Shown here piece after piece: positions 17,509 to 26,112 of a DNA stretch of 64,000 nucleotides. The notes beneath the pieces were generated by a model. That model was not told where the DNA came from and searched no databases. It was given only the letters and a program-made list of their open reading frames with translations. The stretch spans positions 53,373 to 117,372 of the forward strand of contig DASTUF010000068.1 of assembly GCA_035759745.1 (NCBI GenBank). Direction: 5' to 3'. Every line of letters begins with the position of its first letter. Within the stretch, counting starts at the first letter, position 1. Source of the stretch: CAMLHP01 sp035759745. Lineage in GTDB: Bacteria > Gemmatimonadota > Gemmatimonadetes > Gemmatimonadales > GWC2-71-9. A program made the position numbers and the translations under genes.

Positions 17509-18513
17509 CTACTCACTCGGCGGGACTCGGTCAAGTTCTGCAAGGGCTTCCGGGGACGGTATTTCCCAGCCCTCGTCGAGCGCCTCCCGGCGCGGAAGGT
17601 CCTGGCGCCGCCGGAACCAGGCTGCTGCCATCACGGCTGCCGCCATCACCACCCAGAAGCCGCCGGCCACCATCCAGGTAAGCAGCCCATAGCGTCGGCG
17701 CACGTCTCGCCGCCAGGCTGCCGCAAACTGGCCCGGGTTGAGCCCGGTGCTGCGCCGGACAGCATCGCGCCAAGGTACACCCTGCCGCAACAGCTCCAGC
17801 AGTGGAGCCAGCGACCCCGTCGGGTGCCGTCGCGCCAGGTCGAGTACGGCGCTGGTCGCCAGTGCGTACGACGCCTCGGCAGCAGCGGGCCCGGCGCGGA
17901 GCGTGGAATCAAGCTGGTCGAGCTCGGGGACTGCGCCACGGAGTACCGAGACGTTGAGCGCGAGCCCGTCGAGGCGGGACCACTCTCCCGCCGCGTACGA
18001 GGCGTATCCCTCCTCGAACCAGCGAGGCATCCGGGTGCGGACCGCACGCCGGAGCGCAAGGTGGGCCAGTTCGTGGCGCAGGGTACCCGCGGGATCGCCG
18101 GCGTCGGTGCGGATGACTATCGTCCTGCTCCCCGGCAGGGCGACGCCCGCGCCCCATGCTGGCGCCCGGCCCCCGGTCATCCGCTGCAGCGCGTCTACAT
18201 CCGGCACCACGATCAGCCGAATCGGGCCCGGGTCCTGGCGCCCCAGGCCGGGCCAGGTGGCGGGCATATCCGCGATTTCGCCGAGGGTGGTGGCCAGGCT
18301 CATTTGTTCGGGCCAGGCCACCACCGTTACCTGTCCTACGATGGCAACGTCCGGCCGGCCAGGATCGGTTCCCTGCAAGCCCAGCAGGAACAGGAGTAGG
18401 GTCAGGCGGACTGACGTCGCGGTATGTCCCCTCCGCTGGCGACCAGATCCAGCATCTCCTTGCAGCGCTTGCCATGGGGGCTGAGCCGGTTGGCCCGCCA
18501 GCCCTCGCCCCAC
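17509..18513 (-). CDS. Membrane-anchored MA-family metallopeptidase-like protein
   Basis: The zinc-binding HELAH motif is at 147-151, with a downstream glutamate in WFEEGYASY (about 167-168) as likely third ligand. This is the arrangement of gluzincin peptidases of the MA clan. A hydrophobic stretch near 36-48 looks like a signal sequence, and a C-terminal transmembrane helix at about 277-300 precedes a short basic cytoplasmic tail. The start is uncertain. GTG at 18513 overlaps the upstream TPR gene by 112 bases. The signal-like stretch begins near a CTG that overlaps the upstream stop as CTGA, about residue 37, and could be the true start. Confidence 0.7.
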   Translation of the reverse strand: MGRGLAGQPAQPPWQALQGDAGSGRQRRGHTATSVRLTLLLFLLGLQGTDPGRPDVAIVGQVTVVAWPEQMSLATTLGEIADMPATWPGLGRQDPGPIRLIVVPDVDALQRMTGGRAPAWGAGVALPGSRTIVIRTDAGDPAGTLRHELAHLALRRAVRTRMPRWFEEGYASYAAGEWSRLDGLALNVSVLRGAVPELDQLDSTLRAGPAAAEASYALATSAVLDLARRHPTGSLAPLLELLRQGVPWRDAVRRSTGLNPGQFAAAWRRDVRRRYGLLTWMVAGGFWVVMAAAVMAAAWFRRRQDLPRREALDEGWEIPSPEALAELDRVPPSE

Positions 18514-19274
18514 GACTCGAGCGCTGCATCGCGGTCATCGGCGAGCCACTGGGCTCGCCCCAGTTCGTACCAGGCCTCGATCATGTTGGGCCCCAGCGCC
18601 AGCGTCTTCCGGAAGAAGCTCTGCGCATCGACGTACATCTCGCGCTCCAGATAGACCAGCCCGAGGTAGAAATGAGCGTATAGTGTGGCCTTGCGGTCGT
18701 TGTCCAGGCGGATGGCGCGCGAAAGGTGCTCGATGGCCTCGCCGAAGATCCGCTTCTTGAGGCAGATGTAGCCAACGTTGATCCGGGCGAGCGCGTTGGA
18801 CGGCTCGCGCATGAGGACGCGGGAGAAGGTGGAGAGTGCCTCGTCGTACTGCTCCGCGTGCATCTGGGCCCAGCCAAGGAGCGATTGGGCCTCGGTTGCG
18901 TCGGGAGAGAGCGCCAGCGCCTTCTCCAGCACCTGGATGGCCGAGGCGTACTCGCCCAGCGAAATCAGGCTCCAGCCCTTCTCGATGAAGGTGGAGGCCC
19001 CGATATGGTCGGCATGCACCGCTGGAGCCGAGCCCGGGAGTCGCGGGCCGGCGTCGGCATCCGCGGCCGCCATGGTCTGCTTGTACCCGTCCACCAGCGT
19101 TCGGATGCTCTCCTTGATCTCGCCCATCTCGACCAGCGTCGCATCCACGTCCTTGAACAGGGCGATGATGTCGCGCTTCACCGCTTCGCGATCGGCCGCG
19201 CTCGCCGTCGCGGCCAGCCGGGTCTCGATGTCGGCGTAGCGCCGGCGGAAGTCGGCTGCGGCAGGCTCGGTCAT
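18402..19274 (-). CDS. TPR protein at the end of the chemosensory locus
   Basis: A 290-residue soluble protein without signal peptide. Residues of about 1-75 are helical and charged, possibly coiled coil (RRRYADIETRLAA, KRDIIALFKDVDATLVEM). Residues of about 95-270 contain tandem TPR units (YASAIQVLEKALALSPDATE, YDEALSTFSRVLMREPSNA). The ATG overlaps the cheW gene upstream by four bases, so it belongs to the Che locus. It is probably a scaffold for signalling partners. No enzymatic motif is seen. Confidence 0.8.
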   Translation of the reverse strand: MTEPAAADFRRRYADIETRLAATASAADREAVKRDIIALFKDVDATLVEMGEIKESIRTLVDGYKQTMAAADADAGPRLPGSAPAVHADHIGASTFIEKGWSLISLGEYASAIQVLEKALALSPDATEAQSLLGWAQMHAEQYDEALSTFSRVLMREPSNALARINVGYICLKKRIFGEAIEHLSRAIRLDNDRKATLYAHFYLGLVYLEREMYVDAQSFFRKTLALGPNMIEAWYELGRAQWLADDRDAALESWGEGWRANRLSPHGKRCKEMLDLVASGGDIPRRQSA

Positions 19275-19735
19275 CGGGCCAGCCGCTCCAGCTCGACCCG
19301 CTCGGTCGAGTTGAACAATCGGCGGGCGTTGAGCAGCAGCAGCACCCGCTCGCCCACGGTGGCAATTCCGGTGATGAACTCCGCCGCCAGGCCCCTCACC
19401 ATCTCTGGCGGTGCGGCGATGACGCCGGCATCCACGCGCATCACCTCGCGCACTTCGTCCACGACGACCCCCACGCCTTCCCCACCCATGGTGATGACGA
19501 CGATCCGGGTGTCGTCATCCACGGTGGCCGGCAGGCCGAGGCGCTTGCGGAGGTCCACCACCGGCAGGGCGGATCCATCGTGCTGGACCATCCCCTCGAG
19601 GAAGCCGGGAGCACCGGGCAGCGCCGACGGCTGCTGCCACCGGAGGATGCGCTCCACCTGCAGGATATCGAACGCGAACTCCTGGGTGCCGGTGCGGAAC
19701 GCGACCAGCTGCACATCATCGCCCGTCATCGTCAC
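19271..19735 (-). CDS. cheW: CheW coupling protein (copy A)
   Basis: A 154-residue single-domain CheW, the adaptor that couples CheA to receptors. Family features include QLVAFRTGTQEFAFDILQV at the start, GFLEGMVQHDGSALPVVDL (the usual region where receptors and CheA bind) and VGVVVDEVREVM. It overlaps the second cheW gene by four bases upstream and the TPR gene by four bases downstream. The locus holds three CheW proteins of differing sequence, suggesting several arrays or scaffold variants. Confidence 0.93.
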   Translation of the reverse strand: MTMTGDDVQLVAFRTGTQEFAFDILQVERILRWQQPSALPGAPGFLEGMVQHDGSALPVVDLRKRLGLPATVDDDTRIVVITMGGEGVGVVVDEVREVMRVDAGVIAAPPEMVRGLAAEFITGIATVGERVLLLLNARRLFNSTERVELERLAR

Positions 19736-20154
19736 AGCATTCCCTCCTCGGCCAGCCTGGCGCCGAGCAGTGAGAGGTCCAGCAGGGGGATGAGTGAGTC
19801 CTCGTACCGCAGCACCGCTCGCGACCAGGGCACTGCCCGGTCAACCGGCACCGCCATCGGGTCGCCCTCGATCACCAGGTCGGCGTGATCCACCTCGAGG
19901 CAGATTCGGCGGCCGTCGGCGTTCAGCACCACGGCCATGGGCGCCGTCGCGGGTTCGGCTCCGCCGGGCGCCAGCATCCGGGCGAGCGACAACACCGGCA
20001 CCAACTGGCCCCGGAAGGTCGCGACGCCGACCAGCGACGCCTCTCGGGCCGGGACCGGCGCGACGCTGCCGGCGTCCGCCACCAGCTCGAGCTCGCGCAC
20101 GGGAAGCCCGAAGGCACGGCCACCCGCATGGACCAGGAGGAACGATTCACTCAC
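19732..20154 (-). CDS. cheW: CheW-like protein, divergent (copy B)
   Basis: A 140-residue CheW-like domain, more divergent than copy A. It has the CheW fold pattern: FLLVHAGGRAFGLPVREL at the start, GVATFRGQLVPVLSLARML in the middle (TFRG where NLRG is common) and YEDSLIPLLDLSLL near the end. It overlaps cheB upstream and CheW copy A downstream by four bases each. Divergence at the receptor/CheA contact suggests a different partner, perhaps one of the DUF4388 or TPR proteins; this is inference. Confidence 0.85.
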   Translation of the reverse strand: MSESFLLVHAGGRAFGLPVRELELVADAGSVAPVPAREASLVGVATFRGQLVPVLSLARMLAPGGAEPATAPMAVVLNADGRRICLEVDHADLVIEGDPMAVPVDRAVPWSRAVLRYEDSLIPLLDLSLLGARLAEEGML

Positions 20155-21230
20155 GCGGCCGCCATGCGGCTGAGCCGCTCGGCGAGAAACTCGCCGATCC
20201 CGGTGATCGACAACTGCACGTCAGCGCCGCCGGCGACCCGGGCGGCGTTGGGCATGCCGTACACTACCGACGTCTCGCGGTCCTGGGCCACGCCAAGTCC
20301 GCCCGCTTCACGGACGGCGCGCATGCCTTCCGCACCATCCTTGCCGATTCCGGTCAGCACCACCGCGATGGCGTGCCGTCCATAGCTGGCGGCGACACTG
20401 CGGAACAGCGGATCCGCTGCGGGGCGCACTCCCCAGACCGGCGCCGAGCGGTCGAGCAGGAGCGCCGGGCCGTCGCTCCGGCGCGCCACCGTCATATGGT
20501 AGTCACCAGGCGCCACGTATGCCGTGTCCTCCAGCAGCGGGGTCGCGTGCTCGGCTTCCACCACCCGAACCATGCTCTGCGCGGCGAGCCGCTCGGCGAG
20601 GGTGCGGGTGAACCGGGGTGGCATGTGCTGCACGATGAGCACCGCGGCGCCCAGGCCCGTGGGCAGCCGAGGCACCACCTCCATAAGGGCGCGGGGCCCG
20701 CCGGTAGAGGCAGCGATCGCTACCACCCGGCGAGCGCGGTCCGGCAGGACGCCAAAACCGCCCGACTGCATCGGCGGCCGATGGGGGCGCGCGAGCGGGG
20801 CCAGGCGGAAGAGTTCGGCATGCTGGGCCGCGCGCAGCGCCGTGAGCACCCGCTGCCCCAGCCGCTCGACATTCTCCCGGCTCCGTCCCTCATCCTTGGC
20901 GACGAGGTCAACGGCACCGAGTTCAAGCGCCCGAATGGCACCGGCGGTGCCCGGCCCCGCGTACGCGCTGACCACCACCACCGGCCGGGGGGCTTCGGAC
21001 ATGATGTACCCGATGGCAGCGAGCCCGTCGAGCTCCGGCATCTCGAGGTCCATCAGCACCAGGTCCGGCGCGAGCGCGTGCACCTTCTCGATCGCGTCCT
21101 GGCCGTTCCGCGCGGTGCCCGCGACGGTGAAGTCGCCCGACTGCTGCACCGCCTCCGCCAGCAGCCGGCGAAAGAACGGGCTGTCGTCGACGATCAGGAC
21201 CGTGCGGGGGCTAGAGTTCGCGGTTGCCAT
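20151..21230 (-). CDS. cheB: Protein-glutamate methylesterase CheB
   Basis: Response regulator-methylesterase that removes methyl groups from (or deamidates) chemoreceptors when phosphorylated by CheA. It has 359 residues. The receiver domain is at 1-125 with acidic pocket D15/D16 and phospho-acceptor D61. A linker to about 165 leads to the catalytic domain with triad S175 (AIAASTGGPR), H202 (VQHMPPRF) and D298 (LTGIGKDGAEGM). All key residues are intact. Its start overlaps cheD by 20 bases. No receptor substrate is encoded in the window. Confidence 0.96.
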   Translation of the reverse strand: MATANSSPRTVLIVDDSPFFRRLLAEAVQQSGDFTVAGTARNGQDAIEKVHALAPDLVLMDLEMPELDGLAAIGYIMSEAPRPVVVVSAYAGPGTAGAIRALELGAVDLVAKDEGRSRENVERLGQRVLTALRAAQHAELFRLAPLARPHRPPMQSGGFGVLPDRARRVVAIAASTGGPRALMEVVPRLPTGLGAAVLIVQHMPPRFTRTLAERLAAQSMVRVVEAEHATPLLEDTAYVAPGDYHMTVARRSDGPALLLDRSAPVWGVRPAADPLFRSVAASYGRHAIAVVLTGIGKDGAEGMRAVREAGGLGVAQDRETSVVYGMPNAARVAGGADVQLSITGIGEFLAERLSRMAAA

Positions 21231-21696
21231 GCGCCACCGAAGAGACTATCACGCTCCCGTCCGCAATGGTGAATGTTACCGTCCGGCCGAAGTCACCGCC
21301 TACCGCCTCGCCCATGATCGGAATCTCGTGCTGCAGCAGCACGGTGCGGGTAGCGACCAGATTGCGCTCGCCCATCTGGATGGTCCCGGGTGACGCCAGG
21401 TTGGCGAACATGCTCGCCCCACCGGCGAGCCGGGCCTGGATCCGGCGGCGGTCGGCGCCGAGCTCGGTCATCGCGGCGAGCATCGCCGGGATCGCGGTCT
21501 GCGGCACCCGCGCCGGGCGATGCGTGGTGGATCGTGCCAGCGCCGGCGTCGGGAGCAGCACATGCGCCAGGCCGCCCACGCGCGACACCGCATCGTGCAG
21601 CACGATGGCCACGCAGCTCCCCAGGCCGACCGTGACCAGCGTGGTGCCGGCGGTCGCGGCGCGAAGTTCGGCCACGCGCACGAAGAGCTTGCTCAC
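21211..21696 (-). CDS. cheD: Chemoreceptor glutamine deamidase CheD
   Basis: Deamidase acting on chemoreceptor Gln residues, and a partner of CheC where both occur. It has 161 residues. The catalytic triad is visible: C28 in GLGSCVAIVLHD, H45 in GLAHVLLP and T50. The locus also encodes CheC, fitting the CheC-CheD-CheY adaptation circuit known from Bacillus. It overlaps cheR by four bases and cheB by 20. Confidence 0.93.
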   Translation of the reverse strand: MSKLFVRVAELRAATAGTTLVTVGLGSCVAIVLHDAVSRVGGLAHVLLPTPALARSTTHRPARVPQTAIPAMLAAMTELGADRRRIQARLAGGASMFANLASPGTIQMGERNLVATRTVLLQHEIPIMGEAVGGDFGRTVTFTIADGSVIVSSVAHGNREL

Positions 21697-22511
21697 GCGG
21701 CCCGCCGGTAGATGCGCTCGCGGGTGTCGATCAGGGTGAGCCGTTCGCGGGCGCTGCCGAGCAGGGTTTCCACTTTCCCCAGTACCAGCAGTCCCCCGGG
21801 CGAGAGGTGACCGGCAAAGGTCTCGAACAGACGCTCCTGCATCGGCCGATCGAAATAGATGACGACATTGCGGCAGCAGATGAGATCGTACACCGGCCGC
21901 AGCGGCTGCTCGCGGGCGAGGTCAAGCCGGGTCACATGCACCAGCCGCCGAAGTTCGGCTCGGACCTGTCGGCCGGTCGGTGTCTCGACGGTCCACCGCG
22001 TCACGAAGGCAGGTGGCGTCTCCTGGAATGCCTCGGCCCGGTACTCACCAGCTGCGGCGCGCTCCAGCGACGCGCGGTCGACATCGGTGGCGTCAATCTC
22101 CAGCCGCCCCAGCCAGTCGGCGTGCCCCGCGTTCGCCGCCAGCTCGGCGACGATCATCGCGATGGTGTATGGCTCTTCCCCCGATGCGCAGCCCGCGCTC
22201 CACACCCGCAGGGCGCCCTCGCGCCCCGACCACAATGCCGGCAGCGGACCGGTGCGAAGTGCGTCCCAGGTCTCCGGGTTCCGGTAGAAGCGGGTGACAT
22301 TGATGGTGAGGGCATCCTGCAACCGGTGCAGCTCGTCCGCGTTCCGGTCCAGGAAGTCGAGATACTCGTCGTAGCTGGCCGCACCGCAGGCGCGCATCCG
22401 CACGGCGATGCGCCGGCGGAGGCACTTGTCCTTGTACACCTCGAGGGACATGCCCGACGCGGCGGAGAGGCGGCGGGTGAGCCGCTCGAACTCGACATCG
22501 CGGTCGGTCAC
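21693..22511 (-). CDS. cheR: Chemoreceptor methyltransferase CheR
   Basis: SAM-dependent methyltransferase that methylates receptor glutamates. It has 272 residues. The N-terminal helical CheR domain is at about 5-70, followed by the family signature NVTRFYRNPE at 71-80. The SAM pocket is WSAGCASGEEPYTIAM at 104-119, and YFDRPMQERLFETF marks the C-terminal part. No pentapeptide-tether binding insert is obvious. It overlaps the upstream DUF4388-TPR gene and cheD by four bases each. Confidence 0.95.
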   Translation of the reverse strand: MTDRDVEFERLTRRLSAASGMSLEVYKDKCLRRRIAVRMRACGAASYDEYLDFLDRNADELHRLQDALTINVTRFYRNPETWDALRTGPLPALWSGREGALRVWSAGCASGEEPYTIAMIVAELAANAGHADWLGRLEIDATDVDRASLERAAAGEYRAEAFQETPPAFVTRWTVETPTGRQVRAELRRLVHVTRLDLAREQPLRPVYDLICCRNVVIYFDRPMQERLFETFAGHLSPGGLLVLGKVETLLGSARERLTLIDTRERIYRRAA

Positions 22512-24127
22512 GAGGCAGCATCCAGCAGGTCGAGATTGGCACGGGCCAGCTGATGGGCCGGGTTGAGTTCGGTGGCCCGGAGCCAGCGTTCGCGGGCGCG
22601 CACCGTCTCGCGCCGCTTGAAGGCGATGTTGCCCAGCTTGAAGTAGACGTCGTCGCCCAGGTCCGGCGCGAGCTTCAGCGCCCGCTCGTACGCGTCGGAC
22701 GCCTCATCGTAGCGGCCCGAGCGATAGCAGATGTCGGCGAGGTTCTTCCACAGCTGCGGCAAGGCTGGCTCATCCTCGAGCGCGGCGCGCAGCAGGCGTT
22801 CCGCCTCCTCGACATGGCCGCCGGCCTCCAGCAATACAGCCAGCGCGTTCCTGAGGATGGCACTGCCCGGATGGGCCTCGACTCCGGCGCGGGCGGTCTC
22901 GCGTGCGGCGTCGGACCGGTCCGCAACCGCATGCGCCAACGAGGCGGCCCAGAACCAGACGGCCGGCACCGGGCGCTGTCCCAGGAGCTCCCGGGCGCGC
23001 TGCAGCCGCTCCAGCGCCTGGGCATGGTCACCGCGCTTGAGGGCAATGATGCCCCAGCCCAGCTGGATGCGCGGCTCGTCCCGGGCCCGGGCCGCCGCAT
23101 CGGCATAGGCGGCCTCGGCCTCCTCCAGCCGGTCGAGACGTTCGAGCGCGTAGGCCAGGTTGTGAAGCGCCGCGGGCCGGGGGCCTCCCTTCTCGATCAC
23201 CTCGCGCAGGATGTCGACCGCATCGGTCCAGCGCGCCTGGCACAGCGCGATCAGCCCCAGGTGAAAGGGCGCAGCGGCCTCAGAGGGGCGCAGGTCGGCC
23301 ACCCGCCGGAACTCGCGTTCGGCTTCGTCCAGCATTCCGGTGCGGAAGAAGGCCACGCCGAGGTTGCGGTGCTCTTCGACCCTCGCATCGGTGGCACGCG
23401 GCGCGGACGACGCGGTCGATGAGCCGACCCGGTGCGCGAAGCCGGCGGTGATGAGGCCGTACAGGGCCTTGCCGGTCTCGAACTCCACCAGGCCCGACTC
23501 CTCCATGACCTGCCGGACATCGCGGGTGCCATCGAGCAGCGGCAGTATCTGGCTCTGCGCGGCGCTCAACGTGACATCCGACTCGGCCATCCGGTCGGGC
23601 TCGACCCGGAACTGCAAGTCAAAGGACGGAATCTTCCGCGTGATCAGTTCCCACTCGTCCACCCGTCGGGCTCCTTCGAGCAGCAGGCTCTCCGGGTTGA
23701 TGGACACGAGGAAGTCCTCGCGTTCGGGCCGCACGCCGGCTTCGAAGTTGAAGGTCCCGCTGTTCCAGGTGAAGAGGAAATACACCGCCTCCTCGATCTG
23801 GACCCGCATGTAGTCCTCGAGCTCCTGGCGAGTGAGCGCGCCTGCTTCCACCAGCAGCTCGCCGATCTTCTGCTCCGGGGACTGCGCCTGCGCGTCCACG
23901 GCCCGCTGCAGCACCTCCGGCGCGAGCCGGCCGCTTCGCACCAGCAGGTCACCCAGGCGGTCGCGCCGGTTGACGATCGAGGCGTAGATCAGCCGGCCCT
24001 CATCGAAGTAGATGTAGCCGAAGTTCTGGCGATCGGCGATCGACAGGCATCCCGAGCGGCGCCCCAGCGTGAGCAGCTGGATGACGTCCGGCAAGCTGGC
24101 TTCCTTGAGGCTGCCCTTGATGGCCAT
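22508..24127 (-). CDS. DUF4388 (PATAN-like) and TPR protein A
   Basis: A 539-residue soluble protein, start ATG 24127 overlapping the upstream ATPase gene stop by one base. Residues 1-90 form the DUF4388/PATAN-type domain (GSLKEASLPDVIQLLTLG, GYIYFDEGRLIYASI), followed by helical segments (KIGELLVEAGALTRQELEDY) and a domain ending near 250. From about 260 to 535 there are TPR units (LGVAFFRTGMLDEAEREFRR). DUF4388 proteins occur with gliding and chemosensory genes in several phyla and are thought to be adaptors. Its paralogue lies at 28407-29561. No enzymatic motif is seen. Confidence 0.85.
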   Translation of the reverse strand: MAIKGSLKEASLPDVIQLLTLGRRSGCLSIADRQNFGYIYFDEGRLIYASIVNRRDRLGDLLVRSGRLAPEVLQRAVDAQAQSPEQKIGELLVEAGALTRQELEDYMRVQIEEAVYFLFTWNSGTFNFEAGVRPEREDFLVSINPESLLLEGARRVDEWELITRKIPSFDLQFRVEPDRMAESDVTLSAAQSQILPLLDGTRDVRQVMEESGLVEFETGKALYGLITAGFAHRVGSSTASSAPRATDARVEEHRNLGVAFFRTGMLDEAEREFRRVADLRPSEAAAPFHLGLIALCQARWTDAVDILREVIEKGGPRPAALHNLAYALERLDRLEEAEAAYADAAARARDEPRIQLGWGIIALKRGDHAQALERLQRARELLGQRPVPAVWFWAASLAHAVADRSDAARETARAGVEAHPGSAILRNALAVLLEAGGHVEEAERLLRAALEDEPALPQLWKNLADICYRSGRYDEASDAYERALKLAPDLGDDVYFKLGNIAFKRRETVRARERWLRATELNPAHQLARANLDLLDAAS

Positions 24128-26112
24128 CAGCGCCACTCCTCGATCAGGCGCGCCGGCACCTCGGGCCACTCCCAGACCATCTTCTCCCGGCTGCGTATGC
24201 CACCGGCCACCAGCGGCGTGACGCCATTGGTGCGGGGCTGCACCGTGCGACGGGCGGCGCCGGTGGAGGAGCCATCGAGCACCTCACGCGCCAGCACCGC
24301 GCTCGCTGCCACACCCTTCGCCTCGGCTGCCTGAAGTACGCGCTGGACCGTGCCAAGCGCCGCGCGGAACGACTCGGCCGGGCGGCTGCCGATAACCCCC
24401 GGCAGCTCGGGGTCCACCTGCTCGAGCCGGGCCGACAGGTGTCGCTCGGCAACGCGCTGGCGCAGGTCGCGGTCCGGCTGCGGCAACTCGACCACCAGGC
24501 CCCCCTCGAACCGGGTCAGCAGCCGAGGCGCCATGCCGGACAGCTCGGCCAGCGGCACGCCGGTGGTGAACACCATCTGCCGGCCGTGGTCATGGAACTC
24601 GTTGAACAGCAGGAAGAGTTCCTCCTGCGAGCGTTCCTTGTCCGCGAGCAGGTGGACATCGTCGATCAGCAGCGCATCGGCCCGGCGCCAGCGCGCCCGC
24701 CAGCGGGGGACCGCGTCCTGGTCGATCGCCGCGATCAGCTCCTCCACGAATTCGTGCGCCCCAACGCACGCGACCGTTAATCCCGCGGCCGCAAGCGCGT
24801 TGCCCACGCCATGCAGGACATGGGTCTTGCCATTGCCGCTGGCGGCGCTGATCAGCAGCGGGTTGTAGCGGGTGCCGGGCTCGGCCGCGACCGCGCGTGC
24901 GGCGCGCACCGCCACACGATTGGCCGGGCTTTCGAGCAGATCATCGAGCAGCCAGTGGGGTGACGGCGGCGAGGGCGGTTCGAGGCCCTCGCGCGCACGC
25001 TCCAGCAGGGAGGCGGCGGCCTCGACCCGGTCCGGGTCCCGCAGCGCCTGATCGCCAGCGAGGTCGGGTGCCACCCGCTCGAGGTCCTCCGCGATCTGCT
25101 GCAGCCGCCTCACGTCCGTCGCGAATGCGGCGAGCGCTCCGTCCGGATCCTGCGGCAGCGCGCCATTGTCCAGCAGTTTCTCGAGCCGGGTGGTGCGGAA
25201 GCCTTCGCCGCTCCAGCGCAGCACCGCTTCGGCCACGCGCGACCGCCACGACTCGACCTGCTGCGTCACCGTGCTCGCGATCTCCTGCAGGAAGTCGGTG
25301 AACTCATCCGTCCCGCCTTCCGCATCGTCGGCCGGCGCGCCTCCGCCCGCCGTGCCCTCGATAGCCTCGCCGGCCCGGCTCGCAGCGACATCCGCGATGC
25401 CCGCGAGCTCGGCCCGCGCCTCCGCCACCGAGAGCGGCCGGCCCGCGGCGGCCTGGGCGGCGCTGACCCGGTTCAAGGCGCCGAGCAGCTCGCGCACATT
25501 GTCGAGCGGGATCTCCGCAGCGGCCTCGAGCACGCCCGGCGCGAGCTCAAGGCCGCGCGCCTCGGCCTTGCGGCGGAGGATGGCTACGCGGGTTTCGTAG
25601 TCCGGCGCGCCGACGTCCACCACCAGCCCGCCACCGAAGCGGCGCAGCAGCCGGTCGTCCAGCGCCTCGATGTCGGCCGGGGGACGGTCGCTGGCGAGCA
25701 CGATCTGGCCGCCCGAGGCCTGCATCGCATCCACCACGCGCAGCAACTCGCTCTGCATTTCGCGGCGACGCGCCAGTGCCTGGACGTCGTCCAGCAGCAG
25801 CAGGCCAAGCTCGGAGTAGCGACGGCGGTAGGCATCACCCTGCCCTGCGGTGATGGCCGCATGGAAAGCCTCGACGAAGTCGTCGAGTGTCAGGTAGCCG
25901 ACGGCGAGGCCGGGATTGATGGCGAGTGCCGAGTGGCCGATGGCCGTGAGCAGGTGCGTCTTGCCCAGCCCCGGTGTGGCATAAATGAAGAGGGGGTTGT
26001 AGACCGCACCGGGAGACTCCGCCACGGCACGGGCAGCGGTGGCCGCCAGGCGGTTGCCGGAGCCGACCACGAACTCCTCGAAGCGGAGCCCCGGATGCAG
26101 CTTCTGGTTCAC
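24127..26112 (-). CDS. Tandem DnaA-type AAA+ ATPase without DNA-binding domain
   Basis: A 661-residue protein with two AAA+ modules resembling domain III of DnaA. Module 1 begins FEEFVVGSGNRLAATAARAV (11-30). It has Walker A TPGLGKTH at 46-53, Walker B LLLLDDVQ at 104-111 and a sensor-2 region NVRELLGALNRV at 205-216. A helical linker of about 240-385 follows. Module 2 has Walker A AASGNGKTH at 423-431 and Walker B LLIDDVHLL at 481-489. The C-terminus lacks DnaA domain IV, so it is not a replication initiator. It is encoded between mglA and a DUF4388 gene with overlapping ends, which ties it to the chemosensory system. Its function is unknown; an ATP-driven assembly or remodelling role is a guess. 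Confidence 0.88.
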   Translation of the reverse strand: MNQKLHPGLRFEEFVVGSGNRLAATAARAVAESPGAVYNPLFIYATPGLGKTHLLTAIGHSALAINPGLAVGYLTLDDFVEAFHAAITAGQGDAYRRRYSELGLLLLDDVQALARRREMQSELLRVVDAMQASGGQIVLASDRPPADIEALDDRLLRRFGGGLVVDVGAPDYETRVAILRRKAEARGLELAPGVLEAAAEIPLDNVRELLGALNRVSAAQAAAGRPLSVAEARAELAGIADVAASRAGEAIEGTAGGGAPADDAEGGTDEFTDFLQEIASTVTQQVESWRSRVAEAVLRWSGEGFRTTRLEKLLDNGALPQDPDGALAAFATDVRRLQQIAEDLERVAPDLAGDQALRDPDRVEAAASLLERAREGLEPPSPPSPHWLLDDLLESPANRVAVRAARAVAAEPGTRYNPLLISAASGNGKTHVLHGVGNALAAAGLTVACVGAHEFVEELIAAIDQDAVPRWRARWRRADALLIDDVHLLADKERSQEELFLLFNEFHDHGRQMVFTTGVPLAELSGMAPRLLTRFEGGLVVELPQPDRDLRQRVAERHLSARLEQVDPELPGVIGSRPAESFRAALGTVQRVLQAAEAKGVAASAVLAREVLDGSSTGAARRTVQPRTNGVTPLVAGGIRSREKMVWEWPEVPARLIEEWR

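Noticed and set aside
24127..26112. Replication initiator DnaA and a nearby origin
   Set aside because: There is no C-terminal DNA-binding domain, no dnaN or recF neighbour and no cluster of DnaA boxes was noticed.
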